The notes under the pieces were generated by a model. It ran no database searches. It worked only from the letters and a program-made list of their open reading frames with translations, and was not told where the DNA came from. From Streptomyces sp. ADI95-17 (GTDB taxonomy: Bacteria; Actinomycetota; Actinomycetes; Streptomycetales; Streptomycetaceae), in contig NZ_ML123049.1 of the NCBI RefSeq assembly GCF_003846175.1, positions 1-42,495 of the forward strand: a stretch of DNA of 42,495 bases. The letters run 5' to 3'. Within the stretch, counting starts at the first letter, position 1; the number at the start of each line of letters is the position of its first letter. The translations under genes were made by a program, and so were the position numbers. Shown here piece after piece: positions 23,601 to 31,274 of this stretch.

Positions 23601-25358
23601 GTCCTCGATCCGCCAGGACGTGGTGCCCAGCGTGAAGACATCGCCGACCCGGGACTCGTACACCATCTCCTCGTCGAGCTCGCCGACCCGGCCGCCGCCC
23701 TTCTTGGGGTCGGCGCCCGCGAGGAAGACCCCGAAGAGCCCCCGGTCGGGAATCGTGCCCCCGGAGGTGACGGCGAGCCGCTGTGCGCCGGGGCGGCCGG
23801 TGACCGTGCCGGCCACCCGGTCCCAGACCACGCGGGGGCGCAGCTCGGCGAAGGCGTCGGAGGGGTAGCGGCCGGCGAGCATGTCCAGCACGGCGGTGAA
23901 CGCGGACTCGGGCAGCGAGGCGAACGGGGCGGCGCGACGGACGGTCGCCAGCAGGTCGTCCACCTGCCAGCTGTCCAGGGAGACCATGGCGACCAGCTGC
24001 TGGGCCAGCACGTCCAGCGGGTTGGACGGAACCCGGAGCGCCTCGATGGAGCCCTCCCGCATCCGCTCGGTGACCACGGCCGCCTGTACCAGATCGCCCC
24101 GGTACTTCGGGAAGACCACTCCGGTGGAGACCGCGCCGACCTGGTGCCCGGCGCGGCCGACGCGTTGCAGACCGGAGGCGACCGAGGGCGGCGACTCCAC
24201 CTGGATGACCAGGTCGACGGCGCCCATGTCGATGCCCAGCTCCAGGCTGGAGGTGGCGACGACGGCCGGCAGCCGGCCCGCCTTGAGGTCCTCCTCGACC
24301 TGGGCGCGCTGTTCCTTGGAGACCGAACCGTGATGGGCGCGGGCGAGCAGAGCGGGGGCGCCCTTCGCCGCACCGGACTCGGCCATGATCTCGGCGGGGG
24401 AGTGGGACTCGGCGATCGTCTCGCCGGTGAGCCGCTCGTACGCGATCTCGTTGAGCCGGTTGCACAGCCGCTCGGCGAGGCGACGGGAATTGGCGAAGAC
24501 GATGGTGGAGCGATGCTGCTGGACCAGGTCGACGATCCGCTCCTCGACATGGGGCCAGATCGACGGCTTCTCCGCCTGGCCCGCTTGGTCGGGGTCGGTG
24601 GCGGGGGAACCGCCGAGCTCGCCCAGATCCTCGACCGGCACGACCACCGACAGGTCGAACCGCTTGGTGGACGGCGGCTGGACGATCTCCACCTTGCGCC
24701 GGGGCGAGAGGAAGCGGGCCACCTCGTCGACCGGACGGACCGTCGCCGACAGACCGATCCGCCGGGCCGGCCGCGGCAGCAGCTCGTCGAGACGCTCCAG
24801 CGACACGGCGAGATGGGCGCCCCGCTTGGTGCCGGCCACGGCGTGCACCTCGTCGAGGATCACCGTCTCGACGCCGGACAGCGCCTCCCGGGTGGACGAG
24901 GTCAGCATCAGGAACAGCGATTCGGGGGTGGTGATCAGGATGTCCGGCGGCCGGGTCGCCATCGAGCGGCGCTCGGCGGGCGGGGTGTCGCCGGAGCGGA
25001 TCCCCACCCGGACCTCGGGCTCGGGCAGCCCCAGGCGTACCGACTCCTGACGGATGCCGGTCAGCGGTGAGCGGAGGTTGCGCTCCACATCGACCGCGAG
25101 CGCCTTGAGGGGGGACACGTACAGCACGCGGCAGCGCTTCTTCGCCTCGGCGGGCGGTGGGACGGACGCCAGGGTGTCGAGCGCGGCGAGAAAGGCGGCG
25201 AGGGTCTTGCCGGAGCCGGTCGGCGCGACGACCAGCACGTCCGAACCCTCGCCGATGGCGCGCCAGGCGCCCTCCTGTGCGGCGGTGGGCGCACTGAAGG
25301 CACCCGCGAACCAGCCGCGGGTCGCGGGCGAGAACGAATCGAGCGCAGAGCCGGCCAT
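20679..25358 (-). CDS. lhr: Lhr: large ATP-dependent DNA helicase
   Basis: The 1559-residue superfamily-2 helicase is of the long Lhr type, a 3'-5' helicase that also unwinds RNA:DNA hybrids. Walker A is APTGSGKT (45-52), motif II is the DEVH box (about 168), SATVRP is motif III and QRVGRAGHQ is motif VI. The winged-helix and beta-barrel Lhr core follow, then the long Lhr C-terminal domain. An AQDP-rich linker around 23060-23125 is a local insertion. I place the start at the ATG of MAGSALDSF (25358) because the upstream promoter-like element would give a leaderless mRNA there. An ATG at 25367 (MGDMAGS) is the alternative. Operon: lhr-nei-SDR. Confidence 0.93.
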   Translation of the reverse strand: MAGSALDSFSPATRGWFAGAFSAPTAAQEGAWRAIGEGSDVLVVAPTGSGKTLAAFLAALDTLASVPPPAEAKKRCRVLYVSPLKALAVDVERNLRSPLTGIRQESVRLGLPEPEVRVGIRSGDTPPAERRSMATRPPDILITTPESLFLMLTSSTREALSGVETVILDEVHAVAGTKRGAHLAVSLERLDELLPRPARRIGLSATVRPVDEVARFLSPRRKVEIVQPPSTKRFDLSVVVPVEDLGELGGSPATDPDQAGQAEKPSIWPHVEERIVDLVQQHRSTIVFANSRRLAERLCNRLNEIAYERLTGETIAESHSPAEIMAESGAAKGAPALLARAHHGSVSKEQRAQVEEDLKAGRLPAVVATSSLELGIDMGAVDLVIQVESPPSVASGLQRVGRAGHQVGAVSTGVVFPKYRGDLVQAAVVTERMREGSIEALRVPSNPLDVLAQQLVAMVSLDSWQVDDLLATVRRAAPFASLPESAFTAVLDMLAGRYPSDAFAELRPRVVWDRVAGTVTGRPGAQRLAVTSGGTIPDRGLFGVFLAGADPKKGGGRVGELDEEMVYESRVGDVFTLGTTSWRIEDITRDRVLVSPAPGVPGRLPFWKGDQLGRPLELGRALGAFLREIGGLSQEDARDRLLAAGLDTWAADNTLSYIDEQRRACGHVPDDRTVLVERFRDELGDWRVVIHSPFGAQVHAPWALALSARLAERYGMDAQVMHADDGIVLRLPDADLMGLDLLDFDPAQDPAQDPGHGPARDPAPPPGLSYDSEQPPVGAADVTFEQGEIGQIVTDQVGGSALFASRFRECAARALLLPRRSPGKRTPLWQQRQRAAQLLQVASEFGSFPIVLEAVRECLQDVFDVPGLTELMGDLEARRVRLVEVTTPEPSPFARSLLFGYVAQFLYEGDSPLAERRAAALSLDSHLLAELLGQAELRELLDADVLTELEQELQWLTEDRRIKDVEGVADLLRVLGPLTDEELAERGARPSWAPELSAARRAIRVRIGGAGHWAAIEDAGRLRDALGTALPVGVPEAFTEPVKDPLGDLLGRYARTHGPFTSTGAATRFGLGTAVTDGALQRLAASGRIVQGEFHPAGIGQEWCDATVLRRLRRRSLAALRHELEPVPPAALAGFLPKWQHLGSNSLRGIDGLARAIEQLQGAPVPASALEKLILPGRVTDYTPAMLDELTTTGEVVWAGAGALPGKDGWLSLYLADSAPLLLTPPHPLELSSLHESVLTALGGGYGLFFRQIADQVRATTHPDCSDPQLADAIWELAWSGRLTNDTLAPLRSLLGSGRTAGSTAHRARRSVPRGRYGSLTSAARPASRTGPPTVSGRWSLLPAVEPDPTHRAHALARTLLDRHGVVTRGAVQAEGVEGGFSATYRVLSAFEDNGQARRGYVVEGLGAAQFAMDGAVDRLRATSTARDRTEPGAARHALVLAAADPANAYGAALPWPEPPDGAGHKPGRKAGALVVLVDGELAMYMERGGKTLLAWPTDPDDPALLAAAGALAAAARAGALGTVTVERTNGTPSLTSPLGRTLEAAGFLATPRGLRLRA

Positions 25359-25365
25359 GTCCCCC

Positions 25366-25388
25366 ATCGTGCACCCCACCACTGACAA
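25366..25388 (-). promoter_or_regulatory. PafBC (RecA-NDp)-like promoter at the lhr start
   Basis: On the minus strand TTGTCAGTG (25388-25380), an 8-base spacer and CACGAT (25371-25366) follow the DNA-damage promoter consensus TTGTCRGTG-N8-TAnnnT. The upstream element is exact; the -10 has A and T right but C for the first T. Transcription would begin at about 25360-25358, at the lhr ATG. Confidence 0.5.
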
Positions 25389-25467
25389 CGGCCCCGACGC
25401 CGTGCACCCCGTCACTCGCGACGGCTCATGCGCCGTGCACCCCGCCCACCTGCGACGGCCGCCCGGC
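25369..25467. repeat. Three 33-bp direct repeats between lhr and the AraC gene
   Basis: GTGCACCCC occurs at 25369, 25402 and 25435, exactly 33 bases apart, each followed about 20 bases later by ACGGC. A 33-bp period is three helical turns and also eleven codons. The copies are imperfect. The first overlaps the lhr promoter-like element. Confidence 0.8.
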
Positions 25468-25508
25468 CGTCCCCGGCGGCCCTGTCCCGGAGCTGCGAGA
25501 ATTCGTGC

Positions 25509-26378
25509 ATGGCGGCGATACCGGAGTCGGGATCGGGGGAGTGGGCGAGGTACTGGCAGTACGCGGAACTGCCCGACCTCGATCTGCTGCGTGCCCGGTA
25601 TGTGCGCCACACCTTCCCGCGCCACAGCCACGAGGGCTATGTCTTCGGCACCATCACCCGCGGGGTCGAGGACGTCGGGCTGCCGGGCGGCACCGTCCAC
25701 GCCGGCCCCGGCACCGTCGTCATGATCAACCCGGAGGTGCCGCACACGGCCCGCGCAGGTGTGCCGGAGGGCTGGGTGTACGCCACGCTCTACCCGTCCT
25801 CCCAGGTGATCAACGACATCGCGGCCGACACGACGAGCCTGCGCGGCACGGTCGGATTCACCGAGACCAGCGTCGTGGACCCGTACGCGGCCCGGCTCAT
25901 CGGTGAGGTCCACCGGGCGGCCGAGGAGGGCAACGCACTCGCCGCCGACACGGTGCTGCGGGTCATGGTCACGAGACTGCTGGGCCGGTACGGCAGCGCG
26001 CTGCCCGTCCGCGCGCCCCGCTCGGCGGGCGCCCGCGACGCGGCACGGGCCCGCGCGGTGCTGGAAGGCAGGATGGCGGCGCCGCCCACCCTGGAGGCAC
26101 TGGCGGCGGAGCTGGGCACCAGTCCGTTCGCGCTGCTGAGAGCCTTCAAGAAGCAGTACGGGATGCCGCCGCACGCCTGGCTCACCGATGCCCGGGTGCG
26201 GGCGGCGCGCCGGATGCTCGACGCGGGGACGGCGCCCGCGGAGGCGGCCGCCGAGGTCGGCTTCACCGACCAGCCGCATCTCAACCGTCACTTCACCCGG
26301 ATCGTGGGGGTGCCACCCGGCGCGTACCAGCGCGAACGTGCAAGAACGTACAAGACCGGTCCCGATCTGCCCACGTAG
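25509..26378 (+). CDS. AraC-family transcriptional regulator
   Basis: The 289-residue protein has an N-terminal cupin-like sensing domain (about 15-160; HTFPRHSHEGYVFGTI with the usual metal/ligand histidines). A C-terminal pair of helix-turn-helices (about 190-280) carries the AraC signature TLEALAAELGTSPFALLRAF and DQPHLNRHFTRIVGVPPGAY. Such proteins sit before azlCD in many actinomycetes and probably control it. ATG at 25509 (MAAIPES) is preferred to a longer frame from 25428, which would run through the upstream repeats. azlC starts 11 bases after the stop. Confidence 0.88.
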   Translation: MAAIPESGSGEWARYWQYAELPDLDLLRARYVRHTFPRHSHEGYVFGTITRGVEDVGLPGGTVHAGPGTVVMINPEVPHTARAGVPEGWVYATLYPSSQVINDIAADTTSLRGTVGFTETSVVDPYAARLIGEVHRAAEEGNALAADTVLRVMVTRLLGRYGSALPVRAPRSAGARDAARARAVLEGRMAAPPTLEALAAELGTSPFALLRAFKKQYGMPPHAWLTDARVRAARRMLDAGTAPAEAAAEVGFTDQPHLNRHFTRIVGVPPGAYQRERARTYKTGPDLPT

Positions 26379-26388
26379 CGTTCCGGGC

Positions 26389-27270
26389 GTGGCAGAACAG
26401 ACAACATTCCCAGAGGGCGTCGGCGAATCGGCCGACGCACCCCACGGCAACGCGGTCGGCCCCGGAGAGCGGCCGGCTGCGGCCGGTGCAGGACCGGACG
26501 GTGCGGAGCCGACCGGTGCGAAGCCGGACGCGGCCGTCGTACGCGATGCGCTCGGCGTCGGGATAGCCGTCGGACTCTCCGGCTTCGCCTTCGGCGTCAC
26601 CTCGGCCGGTTCCGGACTGAGCCTGCTGCAGACCTGCGCGCTCAGTCTCGCCGTCTTCACCGGCGCCTCGCAGTTCGCCCTCGTCGGTGCCCTCGCCGCG
26701 GGCGGCAATCCGTACACCGCGGCCGCCGGGGCCTTCTTCCTCGGCGTACGCAACTCGTTCTACGGCCTGCGGCTGTCCCAGCTGCTGGCGCTTCCCCGGG
26801 CGCTGCGCCCCTTCGCCGCCCAGTGGGTCATCGACGAGACGACCGCCGTGACACTGCCGCAGCCCACCCGGCGGGCGGCACGGATCGGCTTCGCCGTCAC
26901 CGGACTGACCCTGTATGTGCTGTGGAACCTGACCACGCTGCTGGGAGCCCTGGGCGCCGAGGCGCTCGGCGACACCGACACCTGGGGGCTGGACGCGGCA
27001 TCGCCCGCGGTCTTCCTCGCCCTGCTCGCGCCGATGCTGAAGAGCACCACGGAACGCGTCACCGCCGCGCTCGCGGTCCTGCTCGCACTCGGCCTGCTGC
27101 CCGTGGTCCCCGCAGGCGTCCCGGTCCTGCTGTCGGCGCTCGCCGCACCTGCCGTCCTGTTCCTGAGCGGACGCATGAAGGGAACGGGCGGGGAAACGGC
27201 CACCAAGAAGAAGCACGCGGAGAAGCACTCGCAGACGAGTACGCAGACGAACACGGAGGAGGACCGGTGA
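26389..27270 (+). CDS. azlC: AzlC-family branched-chain amino acid exporter, large subunit
   Basis: The 293-residue membrane protein has about eight helices and family motifs GLSGFAFGVTSAGSGLS, FTGASQFALVGALAAGG, FFLGVRNSFYGLRL and WVIDETTAV. AzlC with AzlD exports branched-chain amino acids or their toxic analogues. Residues 1-45 are a hydrophilic Gly/Ala/Pro-rich extension and residues 265-293 a charged Thr/Lys tail, both likely cytoplasmic. The GTG start at 26389 has no clear ribosome binding site, so translation may be coupled to the AraC gene 11 bases upstream. The stop overlaps the azlD start (GTGA). Confidence 0.87.
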   Translation: MAEQTTFPEGVGESADAPHGNAVGPGERPAAAGAGPDGAEPTGAKPDAAVVRDALGVGIAVGLSGFAFGVTSAGSGLSLLQTCALSLAVFTGASQFALVGALAAGGNPYTAAAGAFFLGVRNSFYGLRLSQLLALPRALRPFAAQWVIDETTAVTLPQPTRRAARIGFAVTGLTLYVLWNLTTLLGALGAEALGDTDTWGLDAASPAVFLALLAPMLKSTTERVTAALAVLLALGLLPVVPAGVPVLLSALAAPAVLFLSGRMKGTGGETATKKKHAEKHSQTSTQTNTEEDR

Positions 27271-27572
27271 ACGTCTGGATCGCCATCGCGCTGACCGCTG
27301 TCGGCTGCTATCTCGCCAAGCTCCTCGGACTGCTGGTGCCCGCAGGCGTACTGGAGCGCCCGCTCGCCCAGCGTCTCGCCGCACTGCTGCCCGTGGCGCT
27401 CCTGGCCGCACTCACCGCGCAGCAGACGTTCGGCGACGGGCAGCACCTGGCGCTGGACGCCAGGGGCGCCGGCCTGGCCGCGGCGGCGCTCGCGCTGGTG
27501 CTGCGCGCGCCGTTCCTCGTGGTCGTGGGCGTCGCCGTGGCCGTCACCGCAGGGGTACGCGCCCTCGGTTAG
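27267..27572 (+). CDS. azlD: AzlD-family branched-chain amino acid exporter, small subunit
   Basis: The 101-residue membrane protein has four hydrophobic segments and the AzlD start MNVWIAIALTAVGCYLAKL. It is the obligate small partner of AzlC. The GTG at 27267 overlaps the azlC stop by four bases, and GGAGGAGG (27256-27263) lies just upstream. The transcript ends in the hairpin at 27600-27634. Confidence 0.88.
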   Translation: MNVWIAIALTAVGCYLAKLLGLLVPAGVLERPLAQRLAALLPVALLAALTAQQTFGDGQHLALDARGAGLAAAALALVLRAPFLVVVGVAVAVTAGVRALG

Positions 27573-27599
27573 ATCCCGGTCAGATCCCCGCGTGGATGT

Positions 27600-27634
27600 G
27601 TAAGGGGCTCGGTCCACGGGACCGCGCCCCTTAC
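27600..27634. terminator. Bidirectional terminator after azlD
   Basis: Outer arms GTAAGGGGC / GCCCCTTAC and inner arms CGGTCC / GGACCG are interrupted by one T-C mismatch around a 3-base loop. It sits between the convergent azlD and the minus-strand gene ending at 27690. Confidence 0.88.
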
Positions 27635-27689
27635 CCACGTCGGTGGAGGACCGGCACCCGTGCGCCTGGAACCGGCCGGCGACCGGGCC

Positions 27690-28604
27690 TCAGTAGAGGC
27701 TGCGGCCGTGGGCGCGCAGTGTCAGCAGCGCCTTGAGCGTCACGATGGGCCGCCCCTCCAGGGCCGTCCCCGGGGCCCACTGCCGCCAGTCGACCGGCCA
27801 GCCGCCGTCCGGCTGCTGCTCGGCCGCGAGATGGTCGAGCGAGCGGGAGAGCTCCTCGTCGGTGAACCAGTGCCGGGCGAGCGAATCGGGCGTACGGGCG
27901 TAGTCGTACGGAAAATGCTGCTCACCCGGCGCGTATCCGGCCGCGACCGGGTACTCGGCCCGCCGCTCCGGATCCAGTACCGCGAGACGCTGATCCCGCA
28001 CCAGCCGCCCGAGCCGGTCGGCCGCCGCCTCCGCCCGCGACCGGTCCGGAGCGCCGTCCAGGAAGGCGAGCGCCGCCTCGATCTCGTACGGATGCGACCT
28101 GTCCAGCGCGTCCACCGCGGCCCAGCAGAAATCGGTGGCCCGGAACAGCCAGGCGTGCCACACCCCGTTGCGATGCAGGAGCCCGACGACGGGACCGGTG
28201 GTCAACAGCTCCGCGGGAGGATCGTCGACGATCGGGATGAACGGCGCGGCGGGATAGCCGCGCTGCGTCGGCAGCAGAGCGGGCAGCGCGCCCTCCTTGG
28301 TCGACACCTCGGTGAGGAAGCGGCAGATCCGCTCCACCCGCAGCCCGTCGCAGCGCCCGATGGAGTCCAGCACATTGAGCGCGTGCGCGGTGTGCAGTGG
28401 CTGACTGACGGGGCCGCGCAGATCGGGTTCGAGCGCGTGCCCGTAGCCGCCGTCCTCGTTCAGATAGGCGGCGAGTGCGGTTTCCACGGCGTCCGCACTT
28501 CCTTCCAGGAAGTGATGAGCGAACCGCCGTTGTTCCAGGACACGGGCCGTGAGCCAAATGAACTGCTCGGCACGGTTGAGGGGACTTGTTCCGGTTCCAG
28601 CCAT
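27690..28604 (-). CDS. Hypothetical protein, alpha/alpha-toroid (prenyltransferase-like) fold
   Basis: The 304-residue soluble protein is likely an alpha/alpha toroid. It carries YLNEDGGYGHALEPDLRGP near residue 50 and QPDGGWPVDW near 265, the QW-like repeats seen in squalene-cyclase/prenyltransferase-fold proteins. I see no complete catalytic DxDD aspartate motif, so an enzyme function is not supported. It is common in Streptomyces as an unnamed protein. ATG at 28604 gives MAGTGTSPLNRAEQ. It is divergent from the DUF3046 gene with a 79-bp shared promoter region. Confidence 0.72.
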   Translation of the reverse strand: MAGTGTSPLNRAEQFIWLTARVLEQRRFAHHFLEGSADAVETALAAYLNEDGGYGHALEPDLRGPVSQPLHTAHALNVLDSIGRCDGLRVERICRFLTEVSTKEGALPALLPTQRGYPAAPFIPIVDDPPAELLTTGPVVGLLHRNGVWHAWLFRATDFCWAAVDALDRSHPYEIEAALAFLDGAPDRSRAEAAADRLGRLVRDQRLAVLDPERRAEYPVAAGYAPGEQHFPYDYARTPDSLARHWFTDEELSRSLDHLAAEQQPDGGWPVDWRQWAPGTALEGRPIVTLKALLTLRAHGRSLY

Positions 28605-28683
28605 GGACCGACCGTAGGACGGTAAGCGCTCTCGGCAAGACGTAGCGGCCCGGCTGCACTCTCAGGAGCGGGATACTGAGGTC

Positions 28684-28878
28684 ATGCGGTTGACGATTTT
28701 CTGGGAACGGATGGCGGACCACTTCGGAGCCGGGTATGCCGACTCCTTCGCACGCGATCATGTGATGGCCGAACTCGGCGGGCAGACGGTGCACCAGGCG
28801 CTGGCCGCCGGCTGGGAGACCAAGGACGTCTGGCGCGGTGTCTGTACCGCGGTCGGCATCCCGGCGGACAAGCGCTGA
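28684..28878 (+). CDS. DUF3046 protein
   Basis: The 64-residue protein MRLTIFWERMADHFGAGYAD... matches DUF3046, an actinobacterial family of unknown function usually encoded near recA (Rv2738c in M. tuberculosis). Features include DHVMAELGGQTVxQAL and ETKDVWRGVC. GAGG lies six bases before the ATG. Its usual linkage to recA is kept here but stretched to 2.5 kb by an AI-2E-type permease gene and a pseudogene. Confidence 0.9.
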   Translation: MRLTIFWERMADHFGAGYADSFARDHVMAELGGQTVHQALAAGWETKDVWRGVCTAVGIPADKR

Positions 28879-29070
28879 CCCGAGGCCCACGGCCGTACCG
28901 CTGACGCCGGGGCCGTCGCCCACCGGCGACGTTTCCGGGCCCGCCGCGCCCCGGCGCAGGCCTCCGGTCCCTCGCGGACACACGCCGATTTCCGGTTCGT
29001 CAGCGGCCGGACCTGTGCTGTTGTCCGGGGCGGGCGGTTGCTCGCCGCGACCGTAGGCGAGACTGGAACC

Positions 29071-30348
29071 GTGGCACCGACAGACGAGACAGCACAGACC
29101 CAGCCGCCCCCCACACCGCCCGTCCCGCCGGCCGCGCCATCTTCCGCGCCCGTCGGCAGCGGGCTGGTGCGCATGCCCGCGTGGCTGCCGCGCGCCATGG
29201 TTCTGGCCCTGGCGCTCTATGCCTGCTTCCGGCTCGGCAGCTGGGCGTTCGACCAGCTCATCGGGCTGCTGATCAATGTGCTGATCGCGTTCTTCCTGGC
29301 GCTCGCCATCGAGCCGGCGGTGAGCCGGATGGCGGCGCGCGGTATGCGCCGGGGACTGGCCACCTTCCTGGTCTTCCTGGCGGTGCTGATCGCCGGGGTG
29401 GGCTTCGTCGTGCTGCTCGGCTCGATGCTCGCGGGCCAGATCGTCGACATGGTCGACGAGTTCCCGAAGTATCTGGACTCGGTGATCAGCTGGGTCAACA
29501 AGAGCTTCCACACCGACCTCTCCAGGGTCGAGGTCCAGGACAGCGTGCTCCATTCCGACTGGCTGCAGAAGTACGTCCAGAACAGTGCGACCGGAGTGCT
29601 CGACATCTCCACCACCGTGCTCGGCGGGCTGTTCCGCCTTCTGACGATCTTCCTGTTCTCGTTCTACTTCGCGGCCGACGGCCCCAGGCTGCGGCGCGCG
29701 CTGTGTTCCGTGCTGCCGCCCGCCCGGCAGGCGGAGGTCCTGCGGGCCTGGGAGATCGCGGTCGACAAGACCGGCGGCTACCTCTACTCGCGCGGTCTGA
29801 TGGCCCTCATCTCCGGGATCGCGCACTACATCCTGCTGGTGATCCTCGGCGTTCCGTACGCGCCCGCGCTCGCTGTCTGGGTCGGGCTGGTCTCCCAGTT
29901 CATCCCCACGATCGGTACGTATCTGGCGGGCGCCCTGCCGATGCTGATCGCGTTCACCGTCGATCCCTGGTACGCCGTGTGGGTGCTCGGCTTCGTCGTG
30001 GTGTACCAGCAGTTCGAGAACTACGCGCTGCAGCCCAAGCTCACCTCCAAGACCGTCGACATCCATCCGGCGGTCGCCTTCGGATCGGTCATCGCGGGCA
30101 CGGCCCTGATGGGCGCCGTGGGCGCGCTGATCGCGATCCCGGCCGTCGCCACGCTCCAGGCGTTCCTCGGCGCGTATGTGAAGCGGTACGAGGTGACGGA
30201 CGACCCGCGGATGCACGGCCGGGGCCGCCGGCGCGGCGAGCCGGTGCTCACGCGGTTGCGCCGTTCCTGGCGCGCCCCCGAGGCCGAGGGCGTCGGCGGG
30301 GGCGGACAGGCCACCGCCGGGGAACCGGAGGGCCCGGCGCGCGCCTGA
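29071..30348 (+). CDS. AI-2E family (PF01594) membrane transporter
   Basis: The 425-residue membrane protein has about eight helices. The N terminus is Pro/Thr-rich and cytoplasmic (1-40). Family features include two tandem helices after residue 45, the long soluble segment (about 130-200, VDEFPKYLDSVISWVNKSF), and the conserved C-terminal QFIPTIGTYLAG and QQFENYALQPKLTSKTVDIH. Members have been linked to autoinducer-2 export or Na+/H+ exchange; the substrate here is unknown. I chose GTG at 29071 with the weak GCGAGACTGGA upstream; a TTG at 29038 is possible. It ends 30 bases from the convergent SDR pseudogene. Confidence 0.85.
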   Translation: MAPTDETAQTQPPPTPPVPPAAPSSAPVGSGLVRMPAWLPRAMVLALALYACFRLGSWAFDQLIGLLINVLIAFFLALAIEPAVSRMAARGMRRGLATFLVFLAVLIAGVGFVVLLGSMLAGQIVDMVDEFPKYLDSVISWVNKSFHTDLSRVEVQDSVLHSDWLQKYVQNSATGVLDISTTVLGGLFRLLTIFLFSFYFAADGPRLRRALCSVLPPARQAEVLRAWEIAVDKTGGYLYSRGLMALISGIAHYILLVILGVPYAPALAVWVGLVSQFIPTIGTYLAGALPMLIAFTVDPWYAVWVLGFVVVYQQFENYALQPKLTSKTVDIHPAVAFGSVIAGTALMGAVGALIAIPAVATLQAFLGAYVKRYEVTDDPRMHGRGRRRGEPVLTRLRRSWRAPEAEGVGGGGQATAGEPEGPARA

Positions 30349-30378
30349 CCGCGTCGGGCTTCGGCCCTCTTCCGGCTG

Positions 30379-31073
30379 TCAGCGACAGCCCGTCACGTCG
30401 GCGGGCCGGCCCGGGGCCTGGACCTCGGTGACGTATCTCCGGGCGTCGGGCCGGCCGCCGTCGAGATCGGTGAAGCCGTAGACCTTCGCCGGCTGTCCGC
30501 TCGACAGGGACCTGCGCGAACGCCATCCGGTTCACCGACGCCTTGGCCAGGTCGTAGAAGAAGGACCCCCGGTAGTGACCGGCGTTGTACTCATCGGTCC
30601 CGTCCGTCACCTCGACGACCAGCCCTCCCGATGTCCCGATCAGGAGCGGGAGCGCGTGATGGCTGGTGATCGCGTGGGTGTCCACCGCCAGGCGCAACGT
30701 GTGCAGTCCGGTGTCCAGGGAGGACTCCCGGACCGGCCTGTCCCACTCGATCCGCGCGCCCCGGATGTCGCTCACGAGGACGTGCAGACAGCCCCGCTCC
30801 CTCCGGATGCGGGCCACGAGCGCTTCGGCCTCCTCGGGCACCAGATGGTCGACCCGGACCGGGATCCCGCACCCGCCCGCCTCGTCCACGAGAGCCGCGG
30901 TCTCCTCCACGGTCTCCGGGCGGTCCATCTCCGAGCGTTCCGATCCGCCCGTCCGTCCGTCCCGTGACGTAGACGGTCGCCCCGATCGCACCCAGCTGAA
31001 CGGCGATGCCACGGCCCGCACCCCGCGTCGCCCCGGCGGACAGAGCCGCTTTCTCTGTCTGCTTTGTCATCAT
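30379..31073 (-). pseudogene. Decayed SDR oxidoreductase (frameshift plus internal deletion)
   Basis: The protein of a DHRS1-like SDR can be followed in three pieces. Frame 1 from 31073 reads MMTKQTEK with the NAD motif GATRGAGRG and VYVTGRT. A shift near 30951-30962 moves into MDRPETVEETAALVDEAGG through FFYDLAKASVNRMAFAQ, including a long stretch of family-like sequence. Near 30520 it jumps to SLSSGQPAKVYGFTDLDGG and ends at 30379 with PADVTGCR. The first shift is explained by three tandem copies of GTCC (30951-30962) where two would keep the frame. The second join lacks roughly 80-100 residues, including the usual PGW region. Two independent lesions mean the gene is dead. Confidence 0.85.
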
Positions 31074-31109
31074 GTAGTTGAGATTCGGCACGGCGTCGAC
31101 CGCTCGATC

Positions 31110-31138
31110 TTGACTCTCCGGAAGTGGAATGCTAGGGC
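31110..31138 (+). promoter_or_regulatory. Possible upstream promoter of recA
   Basis: TTGACT (31110-31115), 17 bases, TAGGGC (31133-31138). The -35 is good and the -10 is poor. It could give a basal transcript. Confidence 0.3.
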
Positions 31139-31174
31139 GCTACCCTGGGTGCAGATCGGCTCGGCGCGGTGCGC

Positions 31175-31202
31175 TTGACACCAAAATCGAACATCCATTC
31201 TC
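31175..31202 (+). promoter_or_regulatory. recA promoter with LexA-type SOS box
   Basis: A perfect -35 TTGACA (31175-31180) is followed eight bases later by CGAACATCCATTC (31188-31200), a Gram-positive SOS box (consensus CGAAC-N4-GTTCG with changes in the right half). The box lies between the -35 and the expected -10, so LexA would block polymerase. The -10 itself is not clear. Confidence 0.8.
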
Positions 31203-31242
31203 ATGGGATTCCGGCCGGGTTTTCCCGGGCCCGACCGTGGAG

Positions 31243-31251
31243 TTGTCCACA
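31243..31251 (+). promoter_or_regulatory. Consensus DnaA box in the recA leader
   Basis: TTGTCCACA is the exact preferred Streptomyces DnaA box. It lies between the SOS promoter and the PafBC-type promoter. It is also part of a short GTGGA/TCCAC inverted repeat. A single box could be chance. Confidence 0.45.
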
Positions 31252-31274
31252 GGCCGGGAGGACGTCGAGGCCCA

